A stretch of DNA of 64,000 nt from Heliocidaris tuberculata (Eukaryota > Echinodermata > Echinoidea > Camarodonta > Echinometridae). Location: NCBI GenBank assembly GCA_025618425.1, contig CM046844.1, positions 18,282,324 to 18,346,323 of the forward strand. The letters run 5' to 3'. Made by a program: the position numbers and the translations under genes. The notes beneath the pieces were generated by a model. The model saw only the letters and a list, made by a program, of their open reading frames with translations, was not told the DNA's origin and did not search any database. Within the stretch, counting starts at the first letter, position 1. Each line of letters starts with the position of its first letter. Shown here piece after piece: positions 36,223 to 46,947 of this stretch.

Positions 36223-36345
36223 TTAATCAGAATCATGAACCCAGTGCATCTTTCCTTTCTTTCCTCTCCTAAAGTGCATAGAGACATGCAATTTTGCTTA
36301 TGTGTAATGCGCTATATAAGAATGTTTGATTATTATTATTATTAC

Positions 36346-38219
36346 ACGGAAAAGACTTATTTTCCATATGATACGCCTTTCATAGGTTAGAGACTTATAA
36401 TATACACATACGTATTTAATACCCCTGACCCTTTTAAAAGAAAAGGATCTATTAATATATGGAGCTCTATAACTGTAATGTCCCCATTAGGTGATGCATT
36501 AGATGTTGCAGGTTATATAGAGAATAGTCCCACATTACTTATCACAGTAACACTGGAAAAGCTGCGCCGATTCGCGATTTTTTCATAATCAATAATTGCC
36601 AGACTCGATATAATATTTTTATCTAATTGTTAATGCAAGCAACTGTCTACAAGGTCGAATTAAAGGGATTCGTACAATATAGTGCTAGCCCACAAGTGGG
36701 TTACTTCAAGTTAAACGCAATTTAAACGTTAGTAAATGGAGGATTTAACTAACTTGTCGTTTGAAGTTTTATGATTGTAGAAAGTGGGTTAGGACCATGA
36801 TAGGATCATAATAGTACACTATAATATACCTCACCCCTCAATTGCCACTTTAAGAATAGCTCCAGGATATGGAAATTGGAGATGGCTATTTTGAACAAAA
36901 AATAAAATTAAAAATAATAAGGTCAAGTGCATATCCAAGAACAAGCCTGTCGTCTTAATAACAGAACCAGGATACACAATCTTAAATTCTACCTGCATTT
37001 TCACTACAAAAGTTCTTCACAGCACTTCTTAAGGAGCTGGAAACCCGTGTCATAAAAACTTTAATCACCAGAAAAGTAATTAAAAGATTTGAGGTCACCA
37101 ACCCAAGCTTGTAAAAATTAAGACAATTTTCATTTAGGATAGGCCTACTACTAATAGCCGTTGATTCCTCTTCCCGTTTGTCTGGTATATACACGTACAC
37201 AGATGCATTTTGAAAAAAAGGGAAATACAATCAGATCCATTTTAAATACAGACCAGGCAACGTGAAACTCGCAGAAGAAATTTTACTGTATGCCGCCTTA
37301 AATGTGTCTGAAAAGGGTAAGTTGGGGTTCAGTTTGTTTTCATTAAATACATTCAAAATTTTCTTGTTCATCATACAATGACGATGCTCACATTTTGCCG
37401 TCATGGTTTGGTCGATGAGGCAACCGCTTAGTTCATAATAAACCTCGTATTATTTTTTTTTCGGGGGTCTGCCCAGTCGTACAATCTAAAACGAGTTTAA
37501 TAAAAAAAAAAAGAAGAAGAAGAAGAAGAAGAAGAAGAAGAAGAAGAAGAAGAAGAAGAAGAAGAAGAAGAAGAAGAAGAAGAAGAAAAAGAAGTAATAT
37601 TTGGTAAAAGGGAACATGCATGTTTGCTGCAAAAAAATTAATCCAATACTTGGAAAAATGTACCCAACATTGGGTAAAATTTTCTCAACAAACAAGCGTG
37701 TATCTTTTAAAGATTTTTACCCAACATTTTTTGAGAGCTGCTCAAGAGCTAGACAATAAGTAAAGAAAACGTGAATTGTTCTGTATGTATTTGCATATGC
37801 TTAAACAATAATACAATAATATCAGGATCTTTGGGGTACATTTAGGTGACCCGGTTCAAGTTAAATCATCAGCAGGTTAATTAAATGTTTTTTTTTAAGC
37901 CAAATGTCTCACACGAGTCTCCAAAACCCAAGTAATTTGAAATATGGCTCGGATTCATAAAGTTTGACAAATTTAAACCTGGACAAAGTTAGTCCACTGA
38001 TTTATGGATCACCAAGTGTCAATCCCTTTATACAAACTACTGTATTTCTGTAACAAAATGAATAAACAAAACGGATCCAATCATGAAAAGAAAATGAGGA
38101 ATCGACTTCATGTTGGCATGATATTTGTCTTTTCACCCCCCTTTTTTTGAGAGGGGGGGGGGGGGTTCATGAGTATGTGAATTTTAATTGGATTGGCACT
38201 CCATTAATCAGTGGATTTA
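36346..38219. other. Intergenic, nothing recognised except simple repeats
   Basis: Contains the (GAA)n tract (37511-37588) and a G run at 38155-38166. No exon was seen. Confidence 0.5.
37511..37588. repeat. (GAA)n microsatellite
   Basis: About 25 GAA units after an A run. It produces the polyleucine and polyphenylalanine minus-strand frames. Confidence 0.9.
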
Positions 38220-38975
38220 AGGGCTGGTCACATTTGCCGATAACGATAACGATAACGATAACGAGATTTTCTCATTAAAGGTATACCATACAGCTGCCCT
38301 ATTATTAACAGCCACGAGCATACTCACCCGTACACTTCAAAAAGTGGGGTGCACCTTTAAAGGGAAAGTCCACCCTGTCATTAAGTTGACTTGAATAAAA
38401 TAAGAAAAATGAGAGAAACTGATTAATGAAAGTTTGAGCAAAATCCGATAAGAAATAAGAAAGTTACGAATTTTTGAAGTTGTAATCAACTTATCAAACA
38501 CAAACTGGCAACTCCGTGACGTATCTTGCGAGCTCCCCTCCCATTTGCTCAGTACAGAAAATCTCATAAATTTCATTATCTTAGTTTTTGATGTAGGAAT
38601 CGATTTGTTTCATACAGGTTTTGTGTAAGAACATAATTATGAGCAATGATTATATCTAAGGTGCATGTATTATTGAATATTTTCTTTAGATAAAATGGAA
38701 ATTAATAACTTTTGGGGCACAGGGCAAATGGGAAAGGAGCTCGCAAGATACGTCACGGAGTTGCTAATTTTTGTTTGATTGATTACAACTTCAAAAATTC
38801 ATAACTTTCTTTTTTCTTATCGTATTTTGCTCAGACCTTCACTGATCCGATTCTTGAATTTTTCTGCTTCTTTTAAGACCAACTTGTAATCAGGATGGAC
38901 TTTCCCTTTAATTGAAAATCTCGTTTTTCATTAAAAATTCACCCTAGAGCTGCCCTACTATTAACAGACACAAGA
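38220..38975. repeat. MITE family D copy, split by another insertion
   Basis: 38220-38356 (AAGGGCTGGTCACA, GATAACGATAACG, ATTAAAGGTATACC) and the first bases after 38911 match the intact copy at 50081-50250. Between them lies the TTAA-flanked element 38361-38907. A partial second copy in the same orientation follows (CTAGAGCTGCCCTACTATTA near 38945). Confidence 0.7.
38361..38907. mobile_element. Foldback element at a duplicated TTAA site
   Basis: The ends AGGGAAAGTCCACCCTG and CAGGATGGACTTTCCCT enclose long inverted arms of about 150-180 nt (GAGCTC...GATACGTCACGGAGTT pairs). TTAA lies on both sides (38357-38360 and 38908-38911), and the intact paralogue at 50213-50218 has a single CTTTAAT there. 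TTAA target use is typical of piggyBac-type elements, although the termini are not the usual CCCT form. Confidence 0.75.
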
Positions 38976-39057
38976 TTCAATCCAATTTGAATGATTTTTT
39001 CCTTCCGGTGCAATTTAGTAGCAAATGATTGTCTCAGAAATAAGTTATTTTAAGGTG

Positions 39058-39129
39058 AAGTTCGCCGACATCCCATTGAAACACCTGTATTGAAATTAGC
39101 ACGTGTTTCAATGGGATGTCGGCGAACTT
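39058..39129. repeat. Near-perfect 26-bp-arm hairpin
   Basis: AAGTTCGCCGACATCCCATT and its exact complement enclose a ~20-nt loop. Probably a small foldback element. Confidence 0.75.
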
Positions 39130-39469
39130 GTACTTATGACGGTTTGATGAAACGATGCCCAGATACCTAGCAAGCTCATCTATTATGCCTTGTCAAAACA
39201 GGTGAAGATGATCGAAAGGTGTGTTTGCAGTTTCGAATACATTTTAAGCTTTCGATCACACAAGTGAATGAGTAAATTACGCAATGCGTAATAAATGTCC
39301 CCGCCGGAAGTGCAGATCTGTGGAAATTAACTAGCCTGAACCTTAAAACTTCAGTGAAAAACTTTAGTGAATAAAATAATAATGTTACTGCATGCAAAAG
39401 AAGAGAATACCAACAATACATGTATACAACTGAAATATAAAACATGAAAACATTATGAACCTTCAGCCA

Positions 39470-39905
39470 TTTTGAATAAATTTGCATAAATTTGCATGAA
39501 TAATGAATTTCAAAATTCTGTGTAGAAGTTTGGAAGCCCCCACCCAGCCCTATCAGATAAAACAATCGGAATCAAAATCCAATGTGAAATAGAGGAGAAG
39601 TAGCATTTTTCGTCAATTTTGAATAAATTTGCATAAATTTGCATAATTAATGAATTTCAAAATTCTGTGTAGAAGTTTGATAGCCCCCACCCAGCCCTAT
39701 CAGATAAAACAATCGGAATCAAAATCCGATGTGAAATAGAGGAGAAGTAGCATTTTTCGTCAATTTTGAATAAATTTGCATAAATTTGCATAACTAATGA
39801 ATTTCAAAATTCTGTGTAGAAGTTTGGAAGCCCCCACCCAGCCCTATCAGATAAAACAATCAGAATCAAAATCGGCCAAGAAATGACGGAGAAGTAGCAT
39901 TTTCT
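39470..39905. repeat. 147-bp tandem repeat, three copies
   Basis: Identical landmarks start at 39474, 39621 and 39768 (GAATAAATTTGCATAAATTT, then CCCCCACCCAGCCCTATCAG). The copies differ at only a few bases. A GGAC/CA microsatellite follows. Confidence 0.85.
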
Positions 39906-39921
39906 AACATTTGAGCACACA

Positions 39922-39948
39922 CGGACAGACGGACGGACGGACGGACGG

Positions 39949-39978
<30 letters not shown>
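39922..39978. repeat. (GGAC)n then (CA)n microsatellite
   Basis: About six GGAC-type units run into about a dozen AC units. Confidence 0.85.
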
Positions 39979-39983
<5 letters not shown>

Positions 39984-41724
39984 CGAACGGAGCCCGTTTC
40001 ATAGTCCCCTCGCGAACTTCGTTCGGCGGGGACAATAAAGCTCTCGTTCTCAGTCCAAATCGTCGATGTTAAATCTATTTAAAAGTGGTCCATTTGACGC
40101 TCTTATACAGCCAACAGCGAAGCTAGAAGAAACATTCTTTCTGTGGAAGTTTTTCGGTTGATTTGTAATCGTGACTGATCCCAGGCCAATTTCAGCTTTG
40201 TTGCCCGAGGGGGCAACCTTAGCAATTTGCATAATTTGCATAAATTTAAAGATGATCGCTGGTAGACATATTAAGCAGCACAAGAAAAATTTTACGCAAA
40301 ATGTGAAAACGGATGTACGTACTAACTGCATGCGCACCCTGATACCCAACGCTAAGTGTTGTTCATCTTGTGTAATAATCCTGTGATATGGTGGGAGGTA
40401 TTACACTGTGGGTGAACTACATTTCAGATAAATGATGCGTTTTTGTTTTGCGGGGCGTAGAATCTATTTTCAATGTTTATTATTGCAATTCTAGATCGCT
40501 TTCTGGTGCTAAAGGTCAAGTGAAGGTCAGAATATGTGGGCAATATAACGGTTGATGGTGCTATAGTTTTAATTAAAATAATGTAGGCAATGAAATGTTT
40601 TTAATTCAGTCGTTTTGGGGTGTATACAGTCCATGTATGCCATTTTATCTTAATTCCCAGTCAATAGTTGTCACAAGGCGTGATTTCAAGTTTTAAATTT
40701 TTAAATTCATAATGTGCTTAATTCCTTGATGGTGTTCTGTTTTCAAATTTTAATCGAAGTCACAAATTGAAAGTCAGGTCAAAGTTCGATAATCATGGGT
40801 CATAAAGGTCAAATAGAAAGATGTTTTATCCAGTGTGATATTTTTTTGTTCTAATGATCGTTTTTTACGTTTGATCCCGCAAAACAATTTGATGTCAAAT
40901 TGCTGTTAACATTTGTGTCGTATGAGAAGGCGCTGCAGTTCAGGACGTTGCAGCAATGACATCTAAGATAAAAATAATGCCATCTCGTTTCCTAATGAAA
41001 ATGTTAAGGAATCTGATCAATTTGACTAATATTTGGCTAGTATTACCGGTTTTGATCATAGCTAGAACCAAGAGTAGTCGTGAACTAACCTAGGGCCTAA
41101 CCTATACAATTTTCAAATGCATCAAGTTATCAGCACAGCTGTGCATCACCGAATATACACTTAAAGATAAAAAATGGAAGGCCCCTTGTATTTTGACTTT
41201 GACGACGACCTGAAAATTAAATGGCATTTAGAATTGAGCACACCCCCACTTCATTCACACTATCTACATTTAGGCCTATCAAATTCAAAATGTAGGACCA
41301 TCCACCGTCATTGGGCACACACAGGCTCTTTTGATCTTCACTTGACCTTTGCAGTGCCGTCACCAGCTTTTTTCAAGGGGGGGGGGGGTGCCTTTTGGGG
41401 AAAAAAGACAAAACTTACCAACTCACTTAGGGTCTAAGTAAACAAAACAGCCCCAAAATGCCTCGCACGTTGAGATTGAGAAATGTATGCGCGCGTGGCC
41501 GGCACGAGCGCGTCTTATTTGTGATCTGAAGGTCACATTGAGAGTACGCGAGGCGCTTTTCTTTATTTATTCTTTTTAGCTTTGGTAAATGTGAACCGAG
41601 TGGATGTACTGGTAGATAGTATGTAATCTAAGGTAGATATGAATATAACAACACTGATACTAAGAACATGTCGCCCTTTTCAAAAGACACCCCCCCCCCC
41701 CACCCGGTGACGCCCCCCCCCCCC

Positions 41725-41755
<31 letters not shown>

Positions 41756-41884
41756 TTGATTAGTTTTATTCAAAATAAGTTGTTCGGGAGCTTTTCAAAA
41801 CAAAAAATTTCAAAGCATAGTGTCGGAACTCACTCAATGAGGCGTGTGAATCAAGCGGCAGAACCCGAATTCGCCTGGAAAAAA
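39979..41884. other. Intergenic, nothing firmly recognised
   Basis: Includes a fragment (40185-40245, CAATTTCAGCTTTGTTGCCC) related to the foldback element at 55794-56170, and G, C and A runs at 41379-41388, 41691-41700 and 41723-41753. No exon was found. Confidence 0.45.
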
Positions 41885-42025
41885 CTGGGGAGTGTTTCAT
41901 CAAGTGTCTTGTCAGTGATTTTTACTGAACACTTTGCTCTCAGCCAATCAGATGCAAGGATTTCAGTAGCTTATAACAGTTGTCGGTAAAAATCACCGAC
42001 AAAACGCTTGATGAAACACTCCCCA
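41885..42025. repeat. MITE family A, copy 3
   Basis: CTGGGGAGTGTTTCATCAAG and its complement form the ends. The core CAATCAGATGCAAGGATTTC matches the other copies. Confidence 0.85.
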
Positions 42026-42047
42026 GATGTAAACAGGGGGGGGGGGG

Positions 42048-42178
42048 GGTCATCAAGTGTCCTGTCGGTGATTTTTACCGACTAATTTGCTCTCAGCCAA
42101 TCAGATGCAAGGATTTCAGTAGCTTATAACAGTTATTACAACTTGTCATTGACGACAAGTTTTATGAAACAGGGCCCA
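42048..42178. repeat. MITE family A, copy 4 (hybrid ends)
   Basis: The left half resembles copy 3 (TCATCAAGTGTCCTGTCGGT) and the right half resembles the 29417 copy (ACAAGTTTTATGAAACAGGGCCC-type end). The shared core lies between. It looks like a recombinant of two subfamilies. Confidence 0.75.
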
Positions 42179-42318
42179 GGATACCTTGGAACAGCGTTTC
42201 AAATCTGTTAAATAACCGTGTTTTAAGACGCTGATCGACTTTGGCTTCGCAATTTAGTTACAAACACCCCCAAAACTACCCATAGTTTCACGTACGATCT
42301 TTTCTTTCAAGGACCAAA

Positions 42319-42433
42319 ATGGCGTCTTCTGTTTTCATCATCGCTATTGCCATGGTTGTCAACACTGGTGTACGGGGATACGGTCAACATCAGATGTATG
42401 TCAATAGCGTGATTTCATGCCAGCCCTCTACAG
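42319..42433 (+). CDS. Secreted fibrinogen-like protein, exon 1 (signal peptide)
   Basis: This is the first of four exons that join in phase (115, 128, 322 and 206 nt) into one 256-residue secreted protein. The start ATG has strong context (CAAAATGG). The opening MASSVFIIAIAMVVNTGVRG is a plausible signal peptide, with cleavage near residue 20. The exon ends in phase 1 at TCTACAG|GTAAAT. The mature product has seven cysteines (34, 42, 55, 62, 84, 194, 202). Residues 54-93 resemble the start of fibrinogen-related and intelectin domains, but the usual C-terminal half of that domain is absent. The likely role is an extracellular binding or matrix protein; the ligand is unknown. I do not recognise the family further. 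No TATA box was evident upstream. Confidence 0.85.
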
Positions 42434-43549
42434 GTAAATTAAAAAAAATGATGCAAGTGTGCATGAATAAATTTGTTTTGATTCTTCACAAAATAATAGT
42501 GTAATAAATGATAACCATTGGTGGAGATGTGTTACGCAATTCTGCCGTTTAAAAAAACAAAAACTTGTTAACAATTAGCAAGCAAAATATAGCTGATGAA
42601 TTTATTCCAAGAAGGTAAAGTAAAGAAAATTAGACCAAAGCCTTATACTAATTTTTCATAATTATCATAATGATCTACTTTATTTAGGACTCTTTTGTGT
42701 GAAATAAATATTTTGGTAAATCTTAACCGAATATAGGCACTGAAAGTGTTTGTATGCTATGTTTCGATGGAATCAAAACTACCTTTCGTGTTTTCTATTA
42801 TTTTGAATATAAATTTATCTACATGGAATTTATCACATTGTGACAATGGACCAGGAGCGGATTCAGGATTTTCTAAAAGAGGGGGCACAGTGCCGTAAAA
42901 GTACTCAATAAAGGGGGTAATTTTTTTTTTTTTTTAATTGTGTACTTAAGGTATGCCAGTTGGGTTTAAAAGGGGGGGGGGGGCAAGGGGAGGTTTTCCC
43001 CCTATGTAGATCCGCTACTGCAATGAAATGTGATAAAAGGACTACTCTTGATTTCTAACGTAAAAATATGATGATATTGTAGTAAGCACGACCAATGTCA
43101 AAATAGATAATCCAACGGGGGGCTTGGACGATACAACGGAGTAAATTAATTCATACAGAAACATATCATTTAATTTTTTTTTTTTAATCTACTAGCATTC
43201 CACTCATGTCCAAACAGTAAATTTGTTAAAGATTTTGTTTATGTAAACACGATACTCTTGAAATTATATTTCAATGACATGAATTAGAATCGACCACTAT
43301 TGGAATTTGGAAATGACTATACTGTAGGGTTCGGCTACCATTCACATTTTTTCCGTCGGCATATCTGTAATTTTCCAACCCATGTCAGCCTAAGGGACCT
43401 TGTCATTGTCTTGTGAACAGCAAATTTTGAGTATTAAAGGGAACGTATTTTTAATTTTTCGCCTGTGGGCAAATTTGGACTACCCCCCCCCCCCCCCCCC
43501 CCCCCCTGTTCAGCATAGACTACCAACGCTACTGTTTATCATTTGGCAG
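42434..43549. other. Intron 1 of the secreted-protein gene
   Basis: Contains a G-rich hAT-like MITE (42852-43020) and a C run at 43483-43506 just before the acceptor ATTTGGCAG. Confidence 0.75.
42852..43020. mobile_element. G-rich hAT-like MITE (family C2)
   Basis: The ends are CAGGAGCGGATTCAG and the complement of GTAGATCCGCTACTG; the flanks CAATGGAC and CAATGAAA are similar. The interior (AATTGTGTACTTAAGGTATG) matches 47160-47314 in the opposite orientation, showing a real repeat family. Confidence 0.7.
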
Positions 43550-43677
43550 GTGACATCTGCGATAGTCTTGGAACACCCTATAATCCGGCATTGTCCTGCG
43601 AACACATAAAGGATGCGTGCCAGGAAGCAGCAGCCAGTGGCTTCTACTACACCGAGAGTGCTGGGCTCTACCGAAAG
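43550..43677 (+). CDS. Secreted fibrinogen-like protein, exon 2
   Basis: The acceptor is TTTGGCAG|GT and the donor CGAAAG|GTAGGA; 128 nt. It completes the split Gly and encodes residues 40-81. Four cysteines appear: Cys42, the pair in SCEHIKDAC (55 and 62), and the spacing into Cys84 of the next exon. The pattern SC..IKD.C....SG.YY......YR is the N-terminal signature of fibrinogen-related and intelectin-type domains (SCKEIKDEC... in intelectins). It leaves in phase 0. The following intron is 7.3 kb. Confidence 0.85.
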
Positions 43678-43712
43678 GTAGGACTTTGACGCTGCTATTG
43701 ATCAGTGCTTGT

Positions 43713-44505
43713 TGCACATGAAGCGTCATTTTGATCGCGTCATTATCTGCGCTAATCGATCTTGTTAAGCCCGGCTCACAAGAGGCATCATTACGATTGG
43801 GTCATTATCTGCGCTAATCAATCTTGTTAAGCCCGGCTCACAAGAGGCATCATTACGATTGCGTCATTATCTGCGCTAATCAATCTTGTTAAGCCCGGCT
43901 CACAAGAGGCATCATTACGATTGCGTCATTATCTGCGCTAATCAATCTTGTTAAGCCCGGCTCACAAGAGGCATCATTACGATTGCGTCATTATCTGCGC
44001 TAATCAATCTTGTTAAGCCCGGCTCACAAGAGGCATCATTACGATTGGGTCATTATCTGCGCTAATCAATCTTGTTAAGCCCGGCTCACAAGAGGCATCA
44101 TTACGATTGCGTCATTATCTGCGCTAATCAATCTTGTTATTCCCGGCTCACAAGAGGCATCATTACGATTGGGTCATTATCTGCGCTAATCAATCTTGTT
44201 ATTCCCGGCTCACAAGAGGCATCATTACGATTGGGTCATTATCTGCGCTAATCAATCTTGTTATTCCCGGCTCACAAGAGGCATCATTACGATTGCGTCA
44301 TTATCTGCGCTAATCAATCTTGTTATTCCCGGCTCACAAGAGGCATCATTACGATTGGGTCATTATCTGCGCTAATCAATCTTGTTAAGCCCGGCTCACA
44401 AGAGGCATCATTACGATTGGGTCATTATCTGCGCTAATCAATCTTGTTATTCCCGGCTCACACGAGGCATCATTACGATTGCGTCATTATCTGCGCTAAT
44501 CGAGC
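43713..44505. repeat. 62-bp tandem array, about 13 copies
   Basis: CATTATCTGCGCTAATC recurs at exactly 62-bp spacing from 43741 to 44485. Copies vary at two marker sites: TTAAGCCCGG or TTATTCCCGG, and ATTGGGTC or ATTGCGTC. The AAGC form fills the first six copies and ATTC most of the rest. The unit contains GCCCGGCTCACAAGAGGC, the complement of the MITE family B end (GCCTCTTGTGCAACGGGC at 45189-45208), so the array is an amplified MITE terminus. It lies in the second intron of the secreted-protein gene. Confidence 0.93.
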
Positions 44506-45035
44506 CCGTGAAGGCAATTTACCCATACGTCAGTTATTAAAAGTATTGTTAGCACTCTTCATTTTGCAATCACTTTTTAAACAATATGGCCCGAATTCAC
44601 AAAGGTGCTAATAGATTTGTACCATGGTTTATGCAGATTTTGTGGTATAAGTGCGCTTGATTTCGCGCGTACACTTAGAAAGATCCAATAATGAAGGCGC
44701 GTGATTAGCAAAGTGCGCAAATTTCACGCTAGTTGCCATGGTTTAGACCATAGGTTTAGACCATGGTTTATGTAAATTAATTGAAATAAACTGTGCGTAA
44801 ATTTACAATCATAAACCATGGTCTAAACCATGGCAACTAGCGTAAAATTTGCGCACTTTGCTAATCCCGCGCGTTCATTACTGGATCTTATACCACAAAA
44901 TCTGCATAAACCATGGTACAAATCTATAACCACCTTTGTGAATTCGGGCCTATCATTCTATCGTGACGCGCAAAAGACCGTGCCAGTCACTGACACGGTA
45001 CTAACGCCAGCAAATGACGCCTCGTGTGCAGGGCG
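44506..45035. mobile_element. MITE family B body, split by a foldback element
   Basis: 44506-44587 (GTGAAGGCAATTTACCCATA through CATTTTGCAATCACTTTTT) and 44951-45035 (GTCACTGACACGGTACTAAC through GACGCCTCGTGTGC) together match the uninterrupted copy at 45515-45740. The gap holds the element 44588-44950. The left end of this copy is the one expanded into the 62-bp array. Confidence 0.8.
44588..44950. mobile_element. Foldback element with TAT target duplication
   Basis: GGCCCGAATTCACAAAGGTG and its complement form the ends; the arms exceed 100 nt with few mismatches, including CCATGGTTTATGCAG and CAAATTTCACGCTAGTTGCC pairs. TAT flanks both sides (44585-44587 and 44951-44953). A 3-bp T-A-rich duplication suggests a PIF/Harbinger-type MITE. 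A 73-codon open frame inside is incidental. Confidence 0.8.
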
Positions 45036-45055
45036 CCGGGCCTATAGTTGATTAG

Positions 45056-45212
45056 TACATACGCCAGTATTCAATGCATTGCTTGCAATGTGTGTTTTGC
45101 ATTCACTTTTCATACGACGTCACTCTCACACGGTGCGTCAAGGACCACATCATTTGCTGACGCAGTCCTACGTACGTCAGCAAAATGACGCCTCTTGTGC
45201 AACGGGCATCGC
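45056..45212. repeat. MITE family B, partial copy
   Basis: Contains the body landmarks ACGCCAGTATTCAATGCATT, CATTCACTTTTCATACGACG and the right end GACGCCTCTTGTGCAACGGG. The left terminus is missing. Confidence 0.7.
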
Positions 45213-45514
45213 ATGGCAGACAATGAAAGACATGTTTATCACTTCTTGTACATGATGACAACAAAATAATACGTCGACGAAAAGGGTGTGGATATGTAAC
45301 TTTTGAGAACTTCCCCCCTCTACTCACGGGGGGAAATAGCCATGGCCTCTACCCCAGCAGACTGGAATACACTTGAGTTGATTGACAACGTGATAAGGGC
45401 TTGAGTAGCCGGAAGTGTGCAGAACCTATGGAAGTATGAAGTTCGAGAAATTAACCAGACAGTGAATATTTTCCATGTATGGAATGTATGGCATTATGTG
45501 TCGTAATAATACGG
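45213..45514. other. Intronic stretch, nothing recognised
   Basis: A short AT-rich region between two MITE family B copies. No signal was seen. Confidence 0.5.
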
Positions 45515-45740
45515 TCAAGCCTTGCACACAAGGCGTCATGTAGATTGGGTTATGACATGCGCTAATCAAGGATGTTAAGGCAATTAGAGCATACGCCAAT
45601 AATCCCAAGAATTATTTTGCAATATTCATTTTGCACTCACTTTTTGTACGATGTCACCGTGACATTGCGCATCATAGATCACAACAGTCACTGACGCAGT
45701 ATAACGTCAAACAAATGACACCGCTTGTGCCACGAGCAAA
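45515..45740. mobile_element. MITE family B, full copy
   Basis: Left end CTTGCACACAAGGCGTCATG, right end complement of AATGACACCGCTTGTGCCAC. The left part (GGGTTATGACATGCGCTAAT) is a diverged single unit of the 62-bp array. The body includes CATTTTGCACTCACTTTTTG. This copy is the key for reading the interrupted one. Confidence 0.8.
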
Positions 45741-46047
45741 GAGTTTAAATACGAAGAGTGCTCAGTCCCGAAATAAAGCACGCGTATATATTGTGGTACA
45801 TGTCGATCGGCCGAGAGGGAAGATTATAGTCTTTATCAAGATGTTTGTATTTTTTATTTCCTTTATTTTTTCTTCTTTTTCTGTACATAGCTTTTGGTAA
45901 AGCCGTAAAGGGCCTAATCTTGATATTGTCCCTTCAAATACAAACTTATGTCCCAAAACAGATAGGAATCAACATACTCTAACTGCACCATGGAGGAGAG
46001 GGAGAGAGCTAGGAGAGATGTTTTTTGGGGGTTAATTTAACAAAAAT

Positions 46048-46102
46048 AATAGAAATTTCACAGCAAATAACTTTTAAAGTTATTTGCTGTGAAATTTCTA
46101 TT
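46048..46102. repeat. Perfect 27-bp-arm palindrome
   Basis: AATAGAAATTTCACAGCAAA, CTTT and their exact complement sit back to back with a one-base centre. Such a sequence extrudes easily. Its origin is unknown. Confidence 0.85.
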
Positions 46103-46911
46103 AATATTTATTTGAATGGGGGGGGGGGGGGTGTGAATGGTCCAAGCATATTCCCTGATATTAAGCTCTATATGAGCAAACACTGCGATATCTGACGGGA
46201 ATGTCGAGAAAAGTTTTTAAAAAATAAATAAAATAAAAATAAATAAATAAAATGCTATCTTTATTTTTCTAAATCAGAATATTTCATTTGATATCATGAT
46301 TTATGTAAATTTTAGGGATTATAGACGTATAATGTAAATCTATGGCCTCATGTTAAAAGTCAAGACAGAAAAGGCTTTATCAAAATGAGATTACGTGCGA
46401 GCAATTCCTTAAATACAAAGATTAATTAAGAGTGGCGTATCCAAGATTCTCTTTTTTTTATTGGTGGCGTATCCAGGAATGCACGTGCCCTACGTGCCAG
46501 CCAAAACCAAATCTGACATATCTTATAGTTACACATCGAATGAAAGGAATTGTGTGCCCCCCCCCCCCCCCCCGGCACAGAAGGAACATGAAAAATGTGA
46601 CTTTTTTTTCCTTGCTTGTCTGAAAATTCAGAATAGACAGCATCTGATGATTTTTTGTTCGTCAGGTGTGAGCCCCCCCCCCCCTTCCCTGCATTCTTGG
46701 ATACTCCACCAATATAAATAACTTACAGTAAGTTATTTGTAACATTCTGCTGTAGCAGTTTGAGACGACAGGCGAAGAAAACAGTATAGGGCTATTTTGA
46801 ATTGAATTAACTATAGTAACCAACAATAGCAGCTGCATGATATAATTTATTTATTACCAGTCCTATTCTGTCTTTGTAGGAATATCCCATTCCTTTTGCC
46901 CCAGCCCCCTT

Positions 46912-46947
<36 letters not shown>

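Larger units (their letters stand above)
32500..36345 (+). mobile_element. CR1/L2-like non-LTR retrotransposon, near full length
   Basis: The 3' end is clear: after the RT frame, GCGCTATATAAGAATG is followed by ATT repeats ending near 36344. The 5' boundary is approximate, as no target duplication was found. The element comprises a 5' UTR, a short leader frame (from ATG 32882), a 2A-like junction and an endonuclease-reverse transcriptase frame. The EN-RT frame has no internal stop, so insertion is probably recent. The only evident lesion is a one-base phase change at about 33104-33106. Confidence 0.85.

Noticed and set aside
41174..41437. 87-residue frame beginning MEGPLYFDFDDD
   Set aside because: Looks protein-like at first, but it runs into a G run, has no splice signals or partner exons and matches no family I know.
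41353..41722. Another G-rich MITE (GCCGTCACC / GGTGACGCC ends)
   Set aside because: The inverted match is only about 9 bases next to homopolymers and no target duplication was found.
43713..44505. CRISPR-like array
   Set aside because: Repeats are contiguous 62-bp units without variable spacers, in an animal intron. It is a tandem satellite.
44830..45051. 73-residue open frame
   Set aside because: Lies across the right arm of the foldback element and the MITE body; no independent support.
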